64,000 bases of DNA, taken from Sycobia sp. Sy_11. Taxonomy: Eukaryota; Arthropoda; Insecta; Hymenoptera; Epichrysomallidae. The notes under the pieces were generated by a model that saw only the letters and a program-made list of their open reading frames with translations, did not search any database and was not told the DNA's origin. Positions 12,037-23,225 of this stretch are shown here, piece after piece. Every line of letters starts with the position of its first letter. Position 1 is the first letter of the stretch. Location: contig JACCIC010000027.1 in assembly GCA_018907035.1 (NCBI GenBank), positions 1,721,501 to 1,785,500 on the forward strand. The letters run 5' to 3'. The translations under genes and the position numbers were made by a program.

Positions 12037-12062
12037 GCCGGGGCGCCCGTTTCGGGAGGAGT

Positions 12063-12679
12063 GAAGATTGTTCCAAGTCGACTATTTCTTTTTTCCTGAT
12101 CCAGAGGTACTCCCTATTGACCCGAAGCTACTGCTTCGGACGGAGCAGTCTCAGATTCAGGAGTTCGTTAGAAGCGCGGAATTCCTTCTGATTTGTGGCC
12201 CTTCGGACGAGAAGAGCCAGGTATACTATAGGGTGCCCTCAAAGGGATGCCTACCACATCGGAGGAGGGGTTCAGAAGGAACCAATTAGTAGGGATAGGT
12301 CGAGCGGTCTTCTGACCTCGACTAATAACGGAGAGGGCCAACCTTTGACCCTACAACTCCTCTGAAAGTTCGTTCAACTGGGTCACAAACTTAACATCTA
12401 TGCATTTGACCATCTGCAATAAGAAAACGACTAATTATATCAATAGTAAGGGAAGAACTATTTCTCCTTCCGCGGCCTTCCTTGCGACCTTCGCTCTGGA
12501 GGATCGGTTCTATGAGAGGTCTCCAAAACTTTATGCGAAGGCCGCTGAACCGCCGTTATCTTTTTACCTGGATGACCTAGCTTCCTACCCGGGGTCGGAT
12601 TCGAACGCCTTACGAGTGTTCGGGATTGTCTTGCGCAGATGACCTCGCATTAGATACTTCACCCTGGTGAAGTCTAAAA
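12063..12679. other. non-coding junction between two tail-to-tail Gypsy elements, possible LTR
   Basis: Small ORFs at 12068-12289 and 12400-12642 have no recognisable domain. The position after a polypurine-like tract suggests a 3' LTR of the plus-strand Gypsy. A short palindrome, TTCACCCTGGTGAA, is present near 12660. No second copy of this sequence was found in the window. Confidence 0.4.
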
Positions 12680-12689
12680 CGAGGATAAG

Positions 12690-15110
12690 ACATGGTTTTT
12701 CTTCCATACCAACTCACCTACTTCATACGGAAAGGGACGTAGTCTGGCATTATAATATTCAGCTTGACGAAGTTGTTGCCCTTGTGAACGTATCTTAGCG
12801 GCCTCTAGGAGTTCTTTTAATTAGCGCATTTTTGCTAACCAGAACTATCTCTTTCACGAGTTTGATTCTCTGCCATAACCTGATCCTAATTACAGAGCAG
12901 AGTTTCCGGTGGAGTCAGCTCACGTCCAAAATTTAATAGAGCTATTATGTGACGTAGAATTCAAAGAAAAATTCAACTACGGGAGTTTTTTGACCCATGT
13001 ATTGTGAGACTGCTTCACAAAAGCCACAATACGGATTTTAGAGTTCTATTAACCCGTTTTGCCGGATAAGCCTGTCGATGGTACGGAGGCATGAATCTTT
13101 GCTTGATTCCTGCTTCTGAAAAGTAATCACCATTTTCACTCTGGCGCGCCGAATTTGGGTATGATTCTCTCCTTAAATTCTTTGACGGTCGTCCTGGCGT
13201 TTGCTTTACAGATCGGTATACCCTCTACCCATCTCGAAAATAGATCTTGAAAAACCAGGCTATAACTAAATCCATGGCGGCTCTTGACGAATGGTCCCGT
13301 AATTTTTCCGACGACTATTTGACAAGACCTTTCTAAAACTCTCCGGCCCATTAGTTTGACTGGTTGGTCCACCTTAGACTGATGGCCTATAAGATATTTT
13401 TTGACGTAATCTTATACTGTTTTATAAAATCGGGCCAGTAATAATATTTGCTGACTTCTGCAAAAATCTTCTCGGTTCCAGAATGTCCGGACGTCGCGTT
13501 GTTGTGACATTCATTCAGATCTGTATCACGATATTCCTGAGGAACGACGATCTTCCAAGCGTCTTCATCGCCCATGATGATTTCAAGGACTTCATCCGAG
13601 CGATAGCAGTGTAATTGCCCACCGATTATTTTTCATTTCGGATAATCATTAGGGCAATCCTGTACGTTTTTAAACCGTTTCAGATACCACTTATATCCCT
13701 TATCTCCTACCCATATCACAGTGGAGCAGAATAGATGATCGCTCTCGGATATCCTTGAAAGGGCGTCCGGCAGTTTATTCAACGCCCCTTTCCGATGCTT
13801 TACATCGAAACTTTGCCCTTGCAACTTAAGAGCCCATCGAGCGAGCCTGCCTGCTGGGTTATGTATCCTACGAATCCACCTCAGATTACTGTGGTCCATA
13901 ACGACGCGGAAATTATATCCGTCTATATATAGACAGAATTTCTCAATAGCCCATATGACAGTTAAGCACTTTCTCTCTGTTACCAAATAGTTTCTTTCGG
14001 CTTGAAAAAGTGCCCTATTCGCAAACTCCAACACCCGTTCTTGCCTGTCAACTTTCTGCGTTAGGACCTCCCCAATACGAGCATCACTCGCATTTTTTGG
14101 CATGGTGATCTGGACATTGAACATCAGTCTATGCAGGTGCCGAAGCGATCATTGATTTGATCTTATAAGGCTCGTTGCTCCTAAGTCCACTCATTTCAGC
14201 AATCTTCCTTTATCAGACGTGTGAGTAGTTCGGCTACAGTGGCAAATTCTTTAAACAACTTTCTATACCACGATGCAAAAAGCCATCTAGTTGCTTCAGA
14301 TTCTTTGATTGCATGTATTACATCACTGGTTCGATCTTCTCGCTATCGGTGCGGAATCTCTTACGATTCATGAAAGGGCCTACATATTGCATTTCTGTAT
14401 GTCCGGAGACACTCTTTTGTCGATTAATCGTGAGTCCAATTTCAAATATTAGAGTTAGAAGACGACGTATCCAATCTAAGTGTTCCGATAGTAATGATGA
14501 TATCGTCAAGATAGGAGAAAGCATTCGGCTTGAAATCTGACCCGATAATACGGTCTGCAAGTCGCTCGAATGACGCTTGAGCATTAGATAGACCGAAGGG
14601 TATCCTGGTAACCTTGAACAATCCCATTCCAGGTACCGTGAATGCCGTAATCGGTGTAGATTCCGGATTTAGTAGTATTTGATGGTACGCACTACTCACA
14701 TCGAAGGTAGAAATATATGTAGCTGATTGCAGCATCCTTAGAATCTGATCCATGTTAGGAAACTGGTATGCATCGGTTTTCAAAACTAAATTTACTTTTC
14801 GAAAATCGATACAAAATCTATATTTTCCGTTTCTCTTTCGTACCATTATCACTGGACGCGAACAACCATTTGTAGATGGTTCGATTACTCCAGTCTCTAG
14901 TATCTCTTTAACTTGAGAATACATTTCTTCTTGTATCTTCTTATAAGCTTGGTAAGCTTTTTGACGTATTGGGTAAGCATTTTCTACATTACATCTATTA
15001 TATGCGCTGTCCACATCGTACGTCCTAGTGGCACTTCTCCCACCGGCAGGATTTTATCCAACAGCCTCTTCATTTGCTGCTTTTCCTCCCGTCTTACGAA
15101 GGTGGATTAA
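12690..15110 (-). pseudogene. Gypsy II pol: RT, RNase H, integrase
   Basis: RT begins near 15110 (EEKQQMKRLLDKILP) and continues through YRFCIDFRKVN, FDVSSAYHQILL, GLSNAQASFERLAD and the YLDDIII catalytic motif (15014-14442, then 14584-14318 after a frameshift). RNase H is at 14124-13633 (VTERKCLTVIWAIEKF, DHSNLRW, PDALSRI). The integrase zinc region is at 13575-13387 (HNNATSGHSG) and the core at 13372-13040. In the core the usual final Glu segment reads YPAKRVNRTLK, so the catalytic Glu appears replaced by Lys. A C-terminal piece (QAEYYNARLRPFPYEVGEL) is readable near 12800-12710. Many stops and frameshifts make this long dead. Confidence 0.85.
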
Positions 15111-16371
15111 TAAGTTTCCGGCCTGACCAGGAGATGCCGCCACTAGGCTTACCTTGAGATGGCGTTTTATAGTACCATCCTTAGATAGCTTGTAGCTATA
15201 GTTTCAGTCCGATCATCATGTTAGGTTTGAGAGCATGCTGAACAAGACGCCTCTGTGTTTTTCATAAAAATGGAAAAGCTGGAAAATCGTGCTGTGATCA
15301 AATACTTTTATTTGAAGGGGTTAACGTCGAAGGAAATTAAAGAAGAGATGGACTCAACACTGGGGACATCCTCTTCATCTATTCAACCGTTAAGCAGTGG
15401 GTTTCCAAGTTTAAAAAGGATCGTGTAAGCACCTCTAATGAGCCTCGTTCAGGACGCCCCATTGAGGTCACAACTCAGATAAGATCGCAAAAATCCATCA
15501 TATAGTGCTGAAAGACCGCAGATGAAAAATGCGTGAGATAGCTGAGATCTGTAAGGAGTCATATAAACGTGTACAAAATATTTTGCACCAACATTTGTAT
15601 ATGGGAAAGCTGTGTGAAAGATAGGTGCCGCGTTGGCTAACAGTCGACCAACAATTGATTCGAAAGAACATTTCTACCGCCAATTTGGCGTTGTATAAAC
15701 GTAATCCAAGCGAATTTTTGCGTCGATTCGTAACCGTTGACGAAACGTGGATCAATCACTACACTCCTGAAACTAAACAACAGTCTATACAGTGGATTGG
15801 ACCAGGAGAACCAACTCCAAAGAAGGCAAAAACAATTTTTTCGGTGAACAAGGTTATGGCTACTGTTTTTTGGGATGCAAGAGGTATTATATACATTGAT
15901 TAGCTTGAAAAGAATAAAACTATCAGTGATCAATACTACGCAGACTTATTACAACGTTTGAGCCACGAAGTGAAAATTAAACGACCTCATCTGGCAAAGA
16001 AAAAAATCTTGTTTCATCACGATAACGCACCATCGCACACGTCAATCGTTGCGATGGCTAAAATCAATGATCTGAAGTTTGAATTGATGCCGCACTCCAC
16101 CTACTCTACAGACCTAGCCCCGAGTGACTATTATCTGTTTCCTAACCTCAAAAAATGGCTTGGCGGTAAGAGATTTGCAGACAATGAAGAAGTAATCGAA
16201 GATGTACGGGTATTTTGAGGAGCTTGACGAATCAGTCTATAGAGATGGCATTACTAGATAAGAACACCGCTATGAGATATGTATCGGCCTTGAAGGAGAT
16301 TATGTTGAGAAATAAAAAAAGTTCTTAAAAACGTCGTTTTTCTTGGTCAGGCCGGAAGCTTATCAATCCAT
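15103..16371 (+). mobile_element. irritans-like mariner transposon with TIRs (copy 1)
   Basis: The ends at about 15103-15130 and 16343-16371 are inverted repeats sharing TTCCGGCCTGACCA and a flanking TGGATT-ATAAG pattern. The 1.27 kb length fits mariner. The element interrupts the minus-strand Gypsy between gag and pol. The exact TA duplication could not be fixed. Confidence 0.8.
15270..16315 (+). pseudogene. irritans-like mariner transposase, broken
   Basis: The start MEKLENRAVIKYFYLKG and the catalytic blocks VTVDETWINHYTPE, FHHDNAPSHTS and STDLAPSDYYLF match the irritans-type mariner lineage, with 34 residues between the second and third Asp. Stops and frameshifts occur around 15385-15625, at 15901 (TAG) and near 16216. 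The end near 16315 (EGDYVEK) fits the family C-terminus. It is inactive as it stands. A second, less complete copy lies at 49399-50352. Confidence 0.88.
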
Positions 16372-17103
16372 CCACGTATATTCGTTCGAGGATTGATTTT
16401 TTCCCTGCGATTTTCCGGCTCCCATAACTACTTGCTTCGATACTCTGTTTCTTTAAAACATCGAGGCACACTCGACCTTTCCCTTAAAGATTTCGTGAAA
16501 CGCCTATGTCAGCTCAGCATTGGATATTTGTGAACTATGTTGGCGCTTCTCGATGCGCTTGAGAAATCGTTCTAAATCCTATTGGGAACTTTCAAATCGA
16601 ATATCCCATTTGCGGACCGATATCTCTTTTAGATCCTCCAACGACTTCTGATTCGCTGGGTAATGATTCAGTCACTGTAATCCTCCGGGCTACTCGAGAC
16701 CTTGAGGAGTTCCTCCTTCCAGCCACGCCCATGGGCTGGTGGACTTGGGCATGGCATCGAACTGCCGCTGGCTGAGGCTTAGACCACTACTGACAACTCG
16801 TCTTGACTTGTATGTGTATTTTCTTCCGTGCAGGATCATCAGATAATTGTATAATGCTGACGAATGCGGAAGTCTGCAACTTCTGAGCAGCTACCTGCGC
16901 TACTAAAGCAGCGACGGTCTCCTCCAGCCTGTTTTACCGTTCTGTCTAATCGGCTATAAATTTTGATATAATTTCCATCAGGTCTGGAAGGCTGGTGTCC
17001 GGTCAGATGGTTGGCATTGGGCTTGATTGTGGGGGCGGGGTCATATGCTAGACTGATCTTCTGGGAGGGGGAGTAGACCCCTAGCAATCGTTTGCTCTGC
17101 CAT
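16372..17103 (-). pseudogene. Gypsy II gag N-terminal piece
   Basis: Minus-strand translation gives a start MAEQTIARGLLP, a proline-rich part and a coiled-coil-like RLEETVAALVAQVAAQ, in shifting frames. This is the kind of N-terminus seen in insect Gypsy gag proteins and fits its position upstream of pol. No capsid or zinc-knuckle motif could be recognised, so the call depends on context. Confidence 0.4.
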
Positions 17104-17689
17104 AGTAGTTTAGCCGGGCATGACAACTCTCAAGCGCTGCCTAGAGGTCTTAAGATTCCGCTGGAGCTCTTCATCGACTTCTAATGATTCCAGCGGTACT
17201 TCTAATACCTCTCTTCCCCATTAGTTGTCATAATCAGCCAGGAGGGATCCGATTCGGATAACATTTTTTCGATATAGTGTATTCGCGGGATCGACGTGCC
17301 TGAGATGGTTCCCATCGCTGTTCTTCACCGAATGTATTATAATAAAAAGTGAAGGATATTTCAAATTGTGATTTTCATAGAGAGGGACCTACTAAAAAAA
17401 TCGACGCTCTCTATAATCAGAAAATAAAAAAAAATATAACGTTTTTCTTATCTAACACACTTTCAGTTCTACAGTGTGCGCAAGGTTATTTTCTCTCTGA
17501 GTTCGTGAAGTATAAAAAAAATTGTTGTCTTATATAACAATCCAGATGTGGTATCCTGGGCTTTATTTTATTATATTATATGTGTGTATGTGTAATACCT
17601 AATCCATATGCATTAATGTATGTACATTATACGTATATAATTTATTTATTTTTCCATGCATATATACATACATAGAGCCATACGCTTAC
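17104..17689. other. non-coding stretch, becoming AT-rich
   Basis: No domains seen. The first 250 bases keep the Gypsy-like GC content and may be the element's leader or LTR; AT-rich DNA follows. Confidence 0.35.
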
Positions 17690-17990
17690 TTACATACATA
17701 TATGCATATACATATATATATTCATGCATATAATATATACTCATACTTATATACGTGTGTGCAATTATGCATTGTGATATATAAAAAAGCATGTTTAGAT
17801 GACATTATTATTATTATTATTATATATGTATCTATATGTATATATATATATATATATACAAATACATATACGTATAAACACATATACATGTATGCATAGA
17901 GACATACCCATATACGTATGTGCAATTGAGCATTGTAATTACAACATAAAAACATGTCTATGTGACATTATTATTATAATATAAGTATAT
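17690..17990. repeat. imperfect tandem duplication of about 170 bp, AT-rich
   Basis: The block around 17736-17835 (CATACTTATATACGTGTGTG, then GCATGTTTAGATGACATTATTATT) recurs at 17903-17980 (CATACCCATATACGTATGTG, then ACATGTCTATGTGACATTATTATT). TA and CATA simple repeats fill the rest. Confidence 0.7.
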
Positions 17991-18370
17991 ACAGCTAGAT
18001 GCTTATAAATATTTAAGATTTTTATATGTATAAAAATCTTAGATTTATTATCTTATTTAAATATATTTTCAAATCTCTTATGTGTACATACACACATGTA
18101 CACATGTATATATTTAAATTATAATGCAATGTATGCGCAGTTTTCTTTCTAAATTTATAAAAGTATATATATTTATAAGCGTATATATATATATTTTGAA
18201 TTATATTTTTATTTTTATAATTCTCTAGTTAGAGTCAAAAGATGAGAGAAAGTTCTTTGGAATTTCTCTAATCTGTTGACTCTGTCTAAAAATATGTGGG
18301 GGAGATAAGGGCACATCTCGGAGTTAAGAATATCGGTAGCCACGCCAGGTTTTGCGTCTAAAAAGAGCGG
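17991..18370. other. AT-rich non-coding stretch
   Basis: Short ATATAT and AAATCTTAGAT-like palindromic runs; no coding evidence. Confidence 0.4.
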
Positions 18371-18567
18371 TGTGACGCGACTCGGCGCCGCGATGCCTAG
18401 CGGTATCTCATAGGAAAATTTTTATTTTCCGTATAAGTTCAAGAACCCGTGCCTCGCCGCGCAAAGCCGCGACACCGAAGGTTACTGCACCGAGCCCGGC
18501 TCGGCTTCTATCAAATTTTAATATTATTATTTTCTTTTTTTTTCATTAGTCGGTTGCCGACGTAACA
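18371..18567 (-). repeat. possible 3' LTR of the retrovirus-like element
   Basis: On the minus strand a G-run (GCTGGGGG) is followed by TGTTACGTCGG, like a polypurine tract followed by an LTR start, and GCGTCACA near 18371 could be its end. The block is GC-rich against AT-rich flanks. It does not match the sequence next to the primer-binding site, which weakens the call. Confidence 0.35.
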
Positions 18568-18742
18568 CCCCCAGCGTGAAAACGGTGGTTGAGGTACGAA
18601 AAAAACGTTCAGCCTCAGTTGGTTACAAGTATGTGGTTGACATGGAAAAATATGTAGGCATTCAAGTGAGAGGAAATATATATAGTATATGTTGTGAGAA
18701 GGTATTATTCTTGCTATGGTTTCTCAATATCTCGACGCCGTT

Positions 18743-20659
18743 CTATGTATTTATTTCAAAGAAACCACGCGGTTGATTTTCGGTTTGTGATGATGGCATA
18801 GGGTCGAGTGGGTGTGCGGCTTCGACATCCAATTGTTGGTTATTTGCCCTTTGATCATTTTTCTTTGATATAAATAGGCGCGTAAGGCCAGTCCATACTG
18901 CTCCAAGTAGATGAAGTGACAATCCATAAACTTGGTGAAGCGCGTAACCATTTATGAAAACGCTAATTAAAATTTTGATTGCTTGGATTATAAATAAGAT
19001 TCCAATCATGCCAGCACTAGTGGTTCCGAAGGAGACGAGTTTTTGCCATACTCTTCCCCATGTGGATTCTACTAGCTTCTCTACCGCCTTTTTATTCAGT
19101 AGTTTCTCCATGGTTCCTTCTTCTTCTTCTATTGCATGTCCATTGATTTCCCTCGCAACATCATTGAGGAATGCTGCCTTTTCGACTGGGAACATGATGG
19201 ATTCCCGAAGTCTTTCTAGGTCTTCCTGAGTGTAAATTCAATCCGTGGCAAGATCTTGAGGACTTGTGTATTTCCAAGTAGGGTCGAAATGTGGTTATAG
19301 GATGGCGGGACTGATTCCTGCTATAGGTTTAGGCAATATTTGGTACCATTGATTGCCTATTTGGTATGCTGCCGGAAGAGTGGGGTTGCATGTAACTATG
19401 GTACCCTTGGTTTTGAGAGTATGTGTCCTAGGAGTCATGTAAAGTGTGGTATGCCCCTTTAAGACTGGTAGTTCTGTATAACAATTGGAACTATGATGTA
19501 CTTTTACTTCCACTGGTATACACTTCACCAGGTGGATAACTTCTCCAGCTAGAACCGCCATATAACCGGGGCCTTTCATGAGATTATACGCGAACTCATC
19601 AGAAGCTTGATTCGCAATAGCAAGAGTGTTTTTAATAGTTTGTCTTTCTATGTTACAACGCTGGAAAACTACATCTTGGTATAATTTTTTCACTTGAGTG
19701 CGTATATATTTCTCCACGTATACAAATTTTGAATTTACATAGGTGAATAAATCTAAGTCTGCGGTGTTGGTTTTCTGTGTTTTTACAAATGTTTGTCCTC
19801 TGACTGTTTCAAAGATTACGAGTTTGGGGTGTTCCGTCCTTATTATTTTGTAACCGCAGATGTATTCATGCCCTTTACTGGTAAGAGCAAATGTCACGTC
19901 GCGAGAGGAGAGGGAGTACACAACTTCCTTTTCTTCGAATACAGGATCACTTATTTTCCGTGCGAGTCCTTCATACAAAATACTAAATCTATTAAATTTA
20001 CAAGCATCGTTAGGAATCGGACTCCAAAACGTGTACCCTCCCTCCTGATCGATACAGTGTCCGCCAGAAAATGGGCATACCGTTCCAGATTTGAGACGAA
20101 TTACATTGCTGTCCAAATCTACGTTGCCCAAGCCATCGATGAGCGTTATTGTCGCTAGGGCCTGCACAACTACGGAATCCTATGATCTATAGGGGTCGCT
20201 ATAACCAGCGCCATCACATTTGCCGTCAGTATTGACATTGCCAGCTAACGTTAAACTATGGGACATGGTTCGATTTACCTTTAAGTCCGTGATTATTCGA
20301 TTACCTATTGATAATGTGCCTGTCGTGTGCACATTTTCGCAGCTAGTCTGTCCTATTTCGCGTATGTATTGGGCTCTACTCCCACTTACAAGTGATATGT
20401 GTGAAAAAGAGCCGCAATAGAAAATCGTTCTTTCCATTTGAATTTTACATTGGTATACCTTAGTTTCGGTGTATTTATTAATTTGTAATAGTTGGACATA
20501 TTTGTGTGTGATGTTAACTTCATTATCTGGAACGGAACATTCTCCCACTTCCGTGAGTGCTACCGTAGTGATGTTAGTGTACGGTGACCCACAATCATAG
20601 CCAATAATTGCGGTCGCTGGTTGGGTAAGTGATAACAGATATACCATTATCAATAACAT
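18743..20659 (-). pseudogene. env: membrane fusion glycoprotein, chuvirus-like, three in-frame stops
   Basis: One reading frame of 639 codons runs through the region but is broken by stops at 20180 (TAG), 19295 (TAA) and 19238 (TGA). It starts with a hydrophobic signal peptide, then a Cys-rich ectodomain that opens with GYDCGSPYTN and contains several N-x-S/T sites. A hydrophobic membrane segment (GMIGILFIIQAIKILI) sits about 90 residues before the end, and a charged tail follows. This layout is that of a retroviral-type envelope protein acting at the cell or virion surface. The ectodomain resembles glycoproteins of chuviruses (negative-strand RNA viruses) more than the baculovirus-F-like env of insect errantiviruses; that is recognition from memory and needs a search. 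A good 3' splice site (pyrimidine-rich, TTACAG) ends at 20704, 45 bases before the start codon, as expected for spliced env mRNA. Confidence 0.7.
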
Positions 20660-20874
20660 TTTTATAAAATATGTTTTCTTTTATTTTTTTTGATTTCCCT
20701 TCTCTGTAACAAAAATAAAATTAGCTTCCATGTTTAAAAAAAAATGTTTCCTTATCTCAATTACCTTAAAAATAGTATTTAAGAATAGAAGTAGGTCGTA
20801 AAATAATGAAGTTGGTGAAAGTGAATTGATGAAATTAATGGTTATGCTATGTAATTTTTAGCACGGATTAGTTT

Positions 20875-22251
20875 CTACAGTTTTTCTTCCCCCCCTTTTT
20901 TTATTGATGATTCTCGATTAATGTGCGATATTCTAAGTCTGTTCGCGTGTACAATTTTACTACCTTTATTTATTTGAATCCGTATGTTATTTTTAGTTAG
21001 GATTTCTAATATTTTATGTGGCCCGGAGTAATGATTATTAAATTTACCGGGTTTCGGACCGGATAATAGGAATACATAGTCGCCTAGTTTAAAGTTTTTA
21101 GGGTTCAATTTTTAATCATAATACTTTTTAGATTTCAGTTTGGACGAAACTAGACACTCGTATGCAATTTTTTGTAGACCATTCAACCGTGTTACCAAAT
21201 CAATTAAATAGCCTTTATATGTTGGGAGTAAGTCTACTTCTCTTAAAGGGTCAGTTGAGGGTAGTCTTGCTAGTCGACCGAATACGAGCTCATAAGGGGT
21301 GTGTTTCGTACTTTTTTGAACACAGGTATTGTAGTTCAGCATTGCCAAATCAATCCAATTATCCCATTCCTCGTCTTTAGTCGTATACTGTTTTAGATAC
21401 TCTCCCAAAGCGTGGTGTGATCGTTCTAAAGAACCATTCGATTGTGGGTGGAAGGCAGTAGTGCGCAATTTTTTAATTTTGAAACGTTTAGCAATCCGTG
21501 TCATCAGGCTACTTAGGAAATTAGTGCCTTGGTCTGTAAGGATTATTTTTGGTGTCCCGAATATGCAAATGAATCTTTTTATGAAAGCGTCAGCGATTGT
21601 TGTAGACAGGGTATCCTTCAGTGGTATTCCCATACAGAACTTTGTGAACTGATCTTGAATGGTGAAAATGTATTCGTTTCCGTTTCTTGTGCGTTTCAAC
21701 GGTCCTACGACGTCTAATGCTATCTTTTGTAAAGGCACACCGGGCGTATCCGTAATTATCATAGGTTGTTTGGTTTTCAACCGGACCAATTTTTTTAATT
21801 GGCAATCCAAGCACTGTTGTATTCTACGTTGGACGTCGTCCTTCAAGTTTTTCCAAAAGTATTTCTGTTTTATTCTATTATAGGTTTTGGATACACCTCT
21901 ATGTCCACCTATAGGAGATTTATGTAATTCGGAAAATACTTCATCTCTTTTTTCCTGTGGTACGTATTTTAGGGCGTCGGTACAAACTATGATTTTCACG
22001 TGTGAGTTCTTGAATGCTATTCGTAATTGTTCGTGTATGTGCGACCACTCCAAATTTTCTATTGCCTTTTCTTTTGCGATACTTATGATTGTTTCTTCTG
22101 TCTTAGACAATATCTGATTCAGCGTAGCAAGGGTTTTGTAAATGTTTCCTTCTATGGCCTTTAATGAGTCAGGTTGCTCGCTTTTGATACACAACAGAAA
22201 GTAATTTTTGCATTTTTTTCCTTTTATTTTTTGAACTTCACAATTTTCCAT
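20875..22251 (-). pseudogene. integrase of the retrovirus-like element (one in-frame stop)
   Basis: The zinc-binding domain is complete (LHKSPIGGHRG and CLDCQLKK). The catalytic core has IALDVVGPL (Asp), ILTDQGTNF (Asp) and NGSLERSHH (Glu), with 35 residues between the second Asp and Glu. The C-terminal part after the TAA at 21112 carries the GPY/F-like segment (YSGPHKILEIL). Codons on both sides of this TAA are in the same frame, so a single nonsense change separates them. Integrase inserts the cDNA into host chromosomes. Apart from that stop the domain looks well kept. Confidence 0.9.
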
Positions 22252-22839
22252 CGCGTTTGCTTTTAATTTATGTAGTTCTATGACCTTTTTAGTCCCGTTA
22301 CCGCACGGATTTCCGTTACCATCGACAAAAAGGATTATATTGTCCTTTCGATGGCATAGTGATTCCTTGGTTTCGATTAATGGATTATATATGGGTTGCT
22401 CTTTGTTTCTTATTTCCTCGTCGTCGGAAAAGGCTGATTCCTCTGATTCCAGGGAGGAAATTAAATTAGTGTCAGTGTCTCTGTCTGGTGGTACCGGAAG
22501 TTGTGGAAGGGCCGCTGGTTCAGCTTCTAATTCTTCCTCTTCTAGTTCGCTCTCAGCATAGTTTGGCGTGGTTTGTTTAACCTTCCGCGTGGGCTGTTTA
22601 CTAGAGGTAGGTTTCCTATTCTCTTTGAATTGAGGTCCTAGTCGTATCCCTTCCTTAGTCGTTTTCTTGGGTCTCCCTCTTTTTCGTGGGGATGTTTCTT
22701 CTGCAGGATTTTGTTTACTTTGTGTGCTAGGCTTTAGCTTGTTCGCAGGAGGCGGAATGGTTTCGTGAATACGACCGGAACGAGTGACAACGTTTGTTGC
22801 TATTATATTTGGTGGATTGTGAGATAAAGCGTCTGCGTT
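22252..22839 (-). pseudogene. pol linker between RNase H and integrase, with AT-hook
   Basis: After the in-frame TGA at 22840 the minus strand stays readable in the pol frame (NADALSHNPPNIIATNVVTR), giving a low-complexity, charged linker of roughly 195 residues. It contains PRKRGRPKKTTKEG, a textbook AT-hook core (RGRP flanked by basic residues), then an acidic region with runs of Glu and Ser. An AT-hook binds the minor groove of AT-rich DNA; in an integrase polyprotein it could bias target choice, which is inference. Confidence 0.65.
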
Positions 22840-23202
22840 TCAATTAAGCTTCCCTGATTTGTACAGGACTGTATAGTCATATTCGGATAGCTTAAAGCGC
22901 CATTTCTGTACACGAGTGTTTAAATCGGCCGTTTTGAACCATACGAGTGGTTGATGGTCCGTTATGATCGTGATTTTCCTACCATAAACATATGATCGGA
23001 ATGCTTTTACACAGTGTAGTATGGCTAATGCTTCTTTTTCGTATACTTCATATTTTAATTCCGCATCGCGTAGCACGCCCGAAGTGTATGCGATGGGTCT
23101 GTCTTTTCCAACTTCTCCGTGGGACAAAACGCCTCCTACAGCGTATCCTGATGCGTCTGTAGTTATATTAAATGGTTGCGTCAAATCGGGAAACTGTAAC
23201 AA
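22840..23202 (-). pseudogene. RNase H of the retrovirus-like element
   Basis: Typical Gypsy RNase H: TTDASGYAVGGVLS (first Asp), YEKEALAI (Glu), ITDHQPLVW (Asp) and the end YKSGKLN before a TGA at the point where NADALS usually follows. It is joined to RT through a one-base frameshift near 23230. Its job is to degrade the RNA of RNA-DNA hybrids during reverse transcription. Confidence 0.9.
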
Positions 23203-23225
23203 GGGTGCGTTACACAGTATTTCTT

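Larger units (their letters stand above)
6871..12062 (+). mobile_element. decayed Ty3/Gypsy retrotransposon I
   Basis: Gag, protease, RT, RNase H and integrase follow in the standard Gypsy order on the plus strand, separated by frameshifts and stops. A purine-rich GGGAGGAG tract at about 12054-12061 is a plausible polypurine tract and suggests a 3' LTR starting near 12062. No LTR pair could be matched. Composition (about 50% GC) is distinct from the AT-rich flanks. Confidence 0.85.
12680..17103 (-). mobile_element. decayed Ty3/Gypsy retrotransposon II, split by a mariner
   Basis: On the minus strand a gag N-terminal piece (17103-16372), then RT, RNase H and integrase (15110-12690) are readable. 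A mariner (15103-16371) sits between gag and pol, and most of gag's 3' part and the protease are missing. It faces Gypsy I tail to tail. The integrase C-termini of the two are alike (HVLSS motif in both), so they belong to related lineages. Confidence 0.75.

Noticed and set aside
12400..12642. 80-residue ORF between the two Gypsy elements
   Set aside because: No domain or motif; sits where an LTR is expected; likely chance.
17702..17984. Overlapping Tyr/Ile-rich ORFs
   Set aside because: Translation of TA and CATA simple repeats; no sign of coding.
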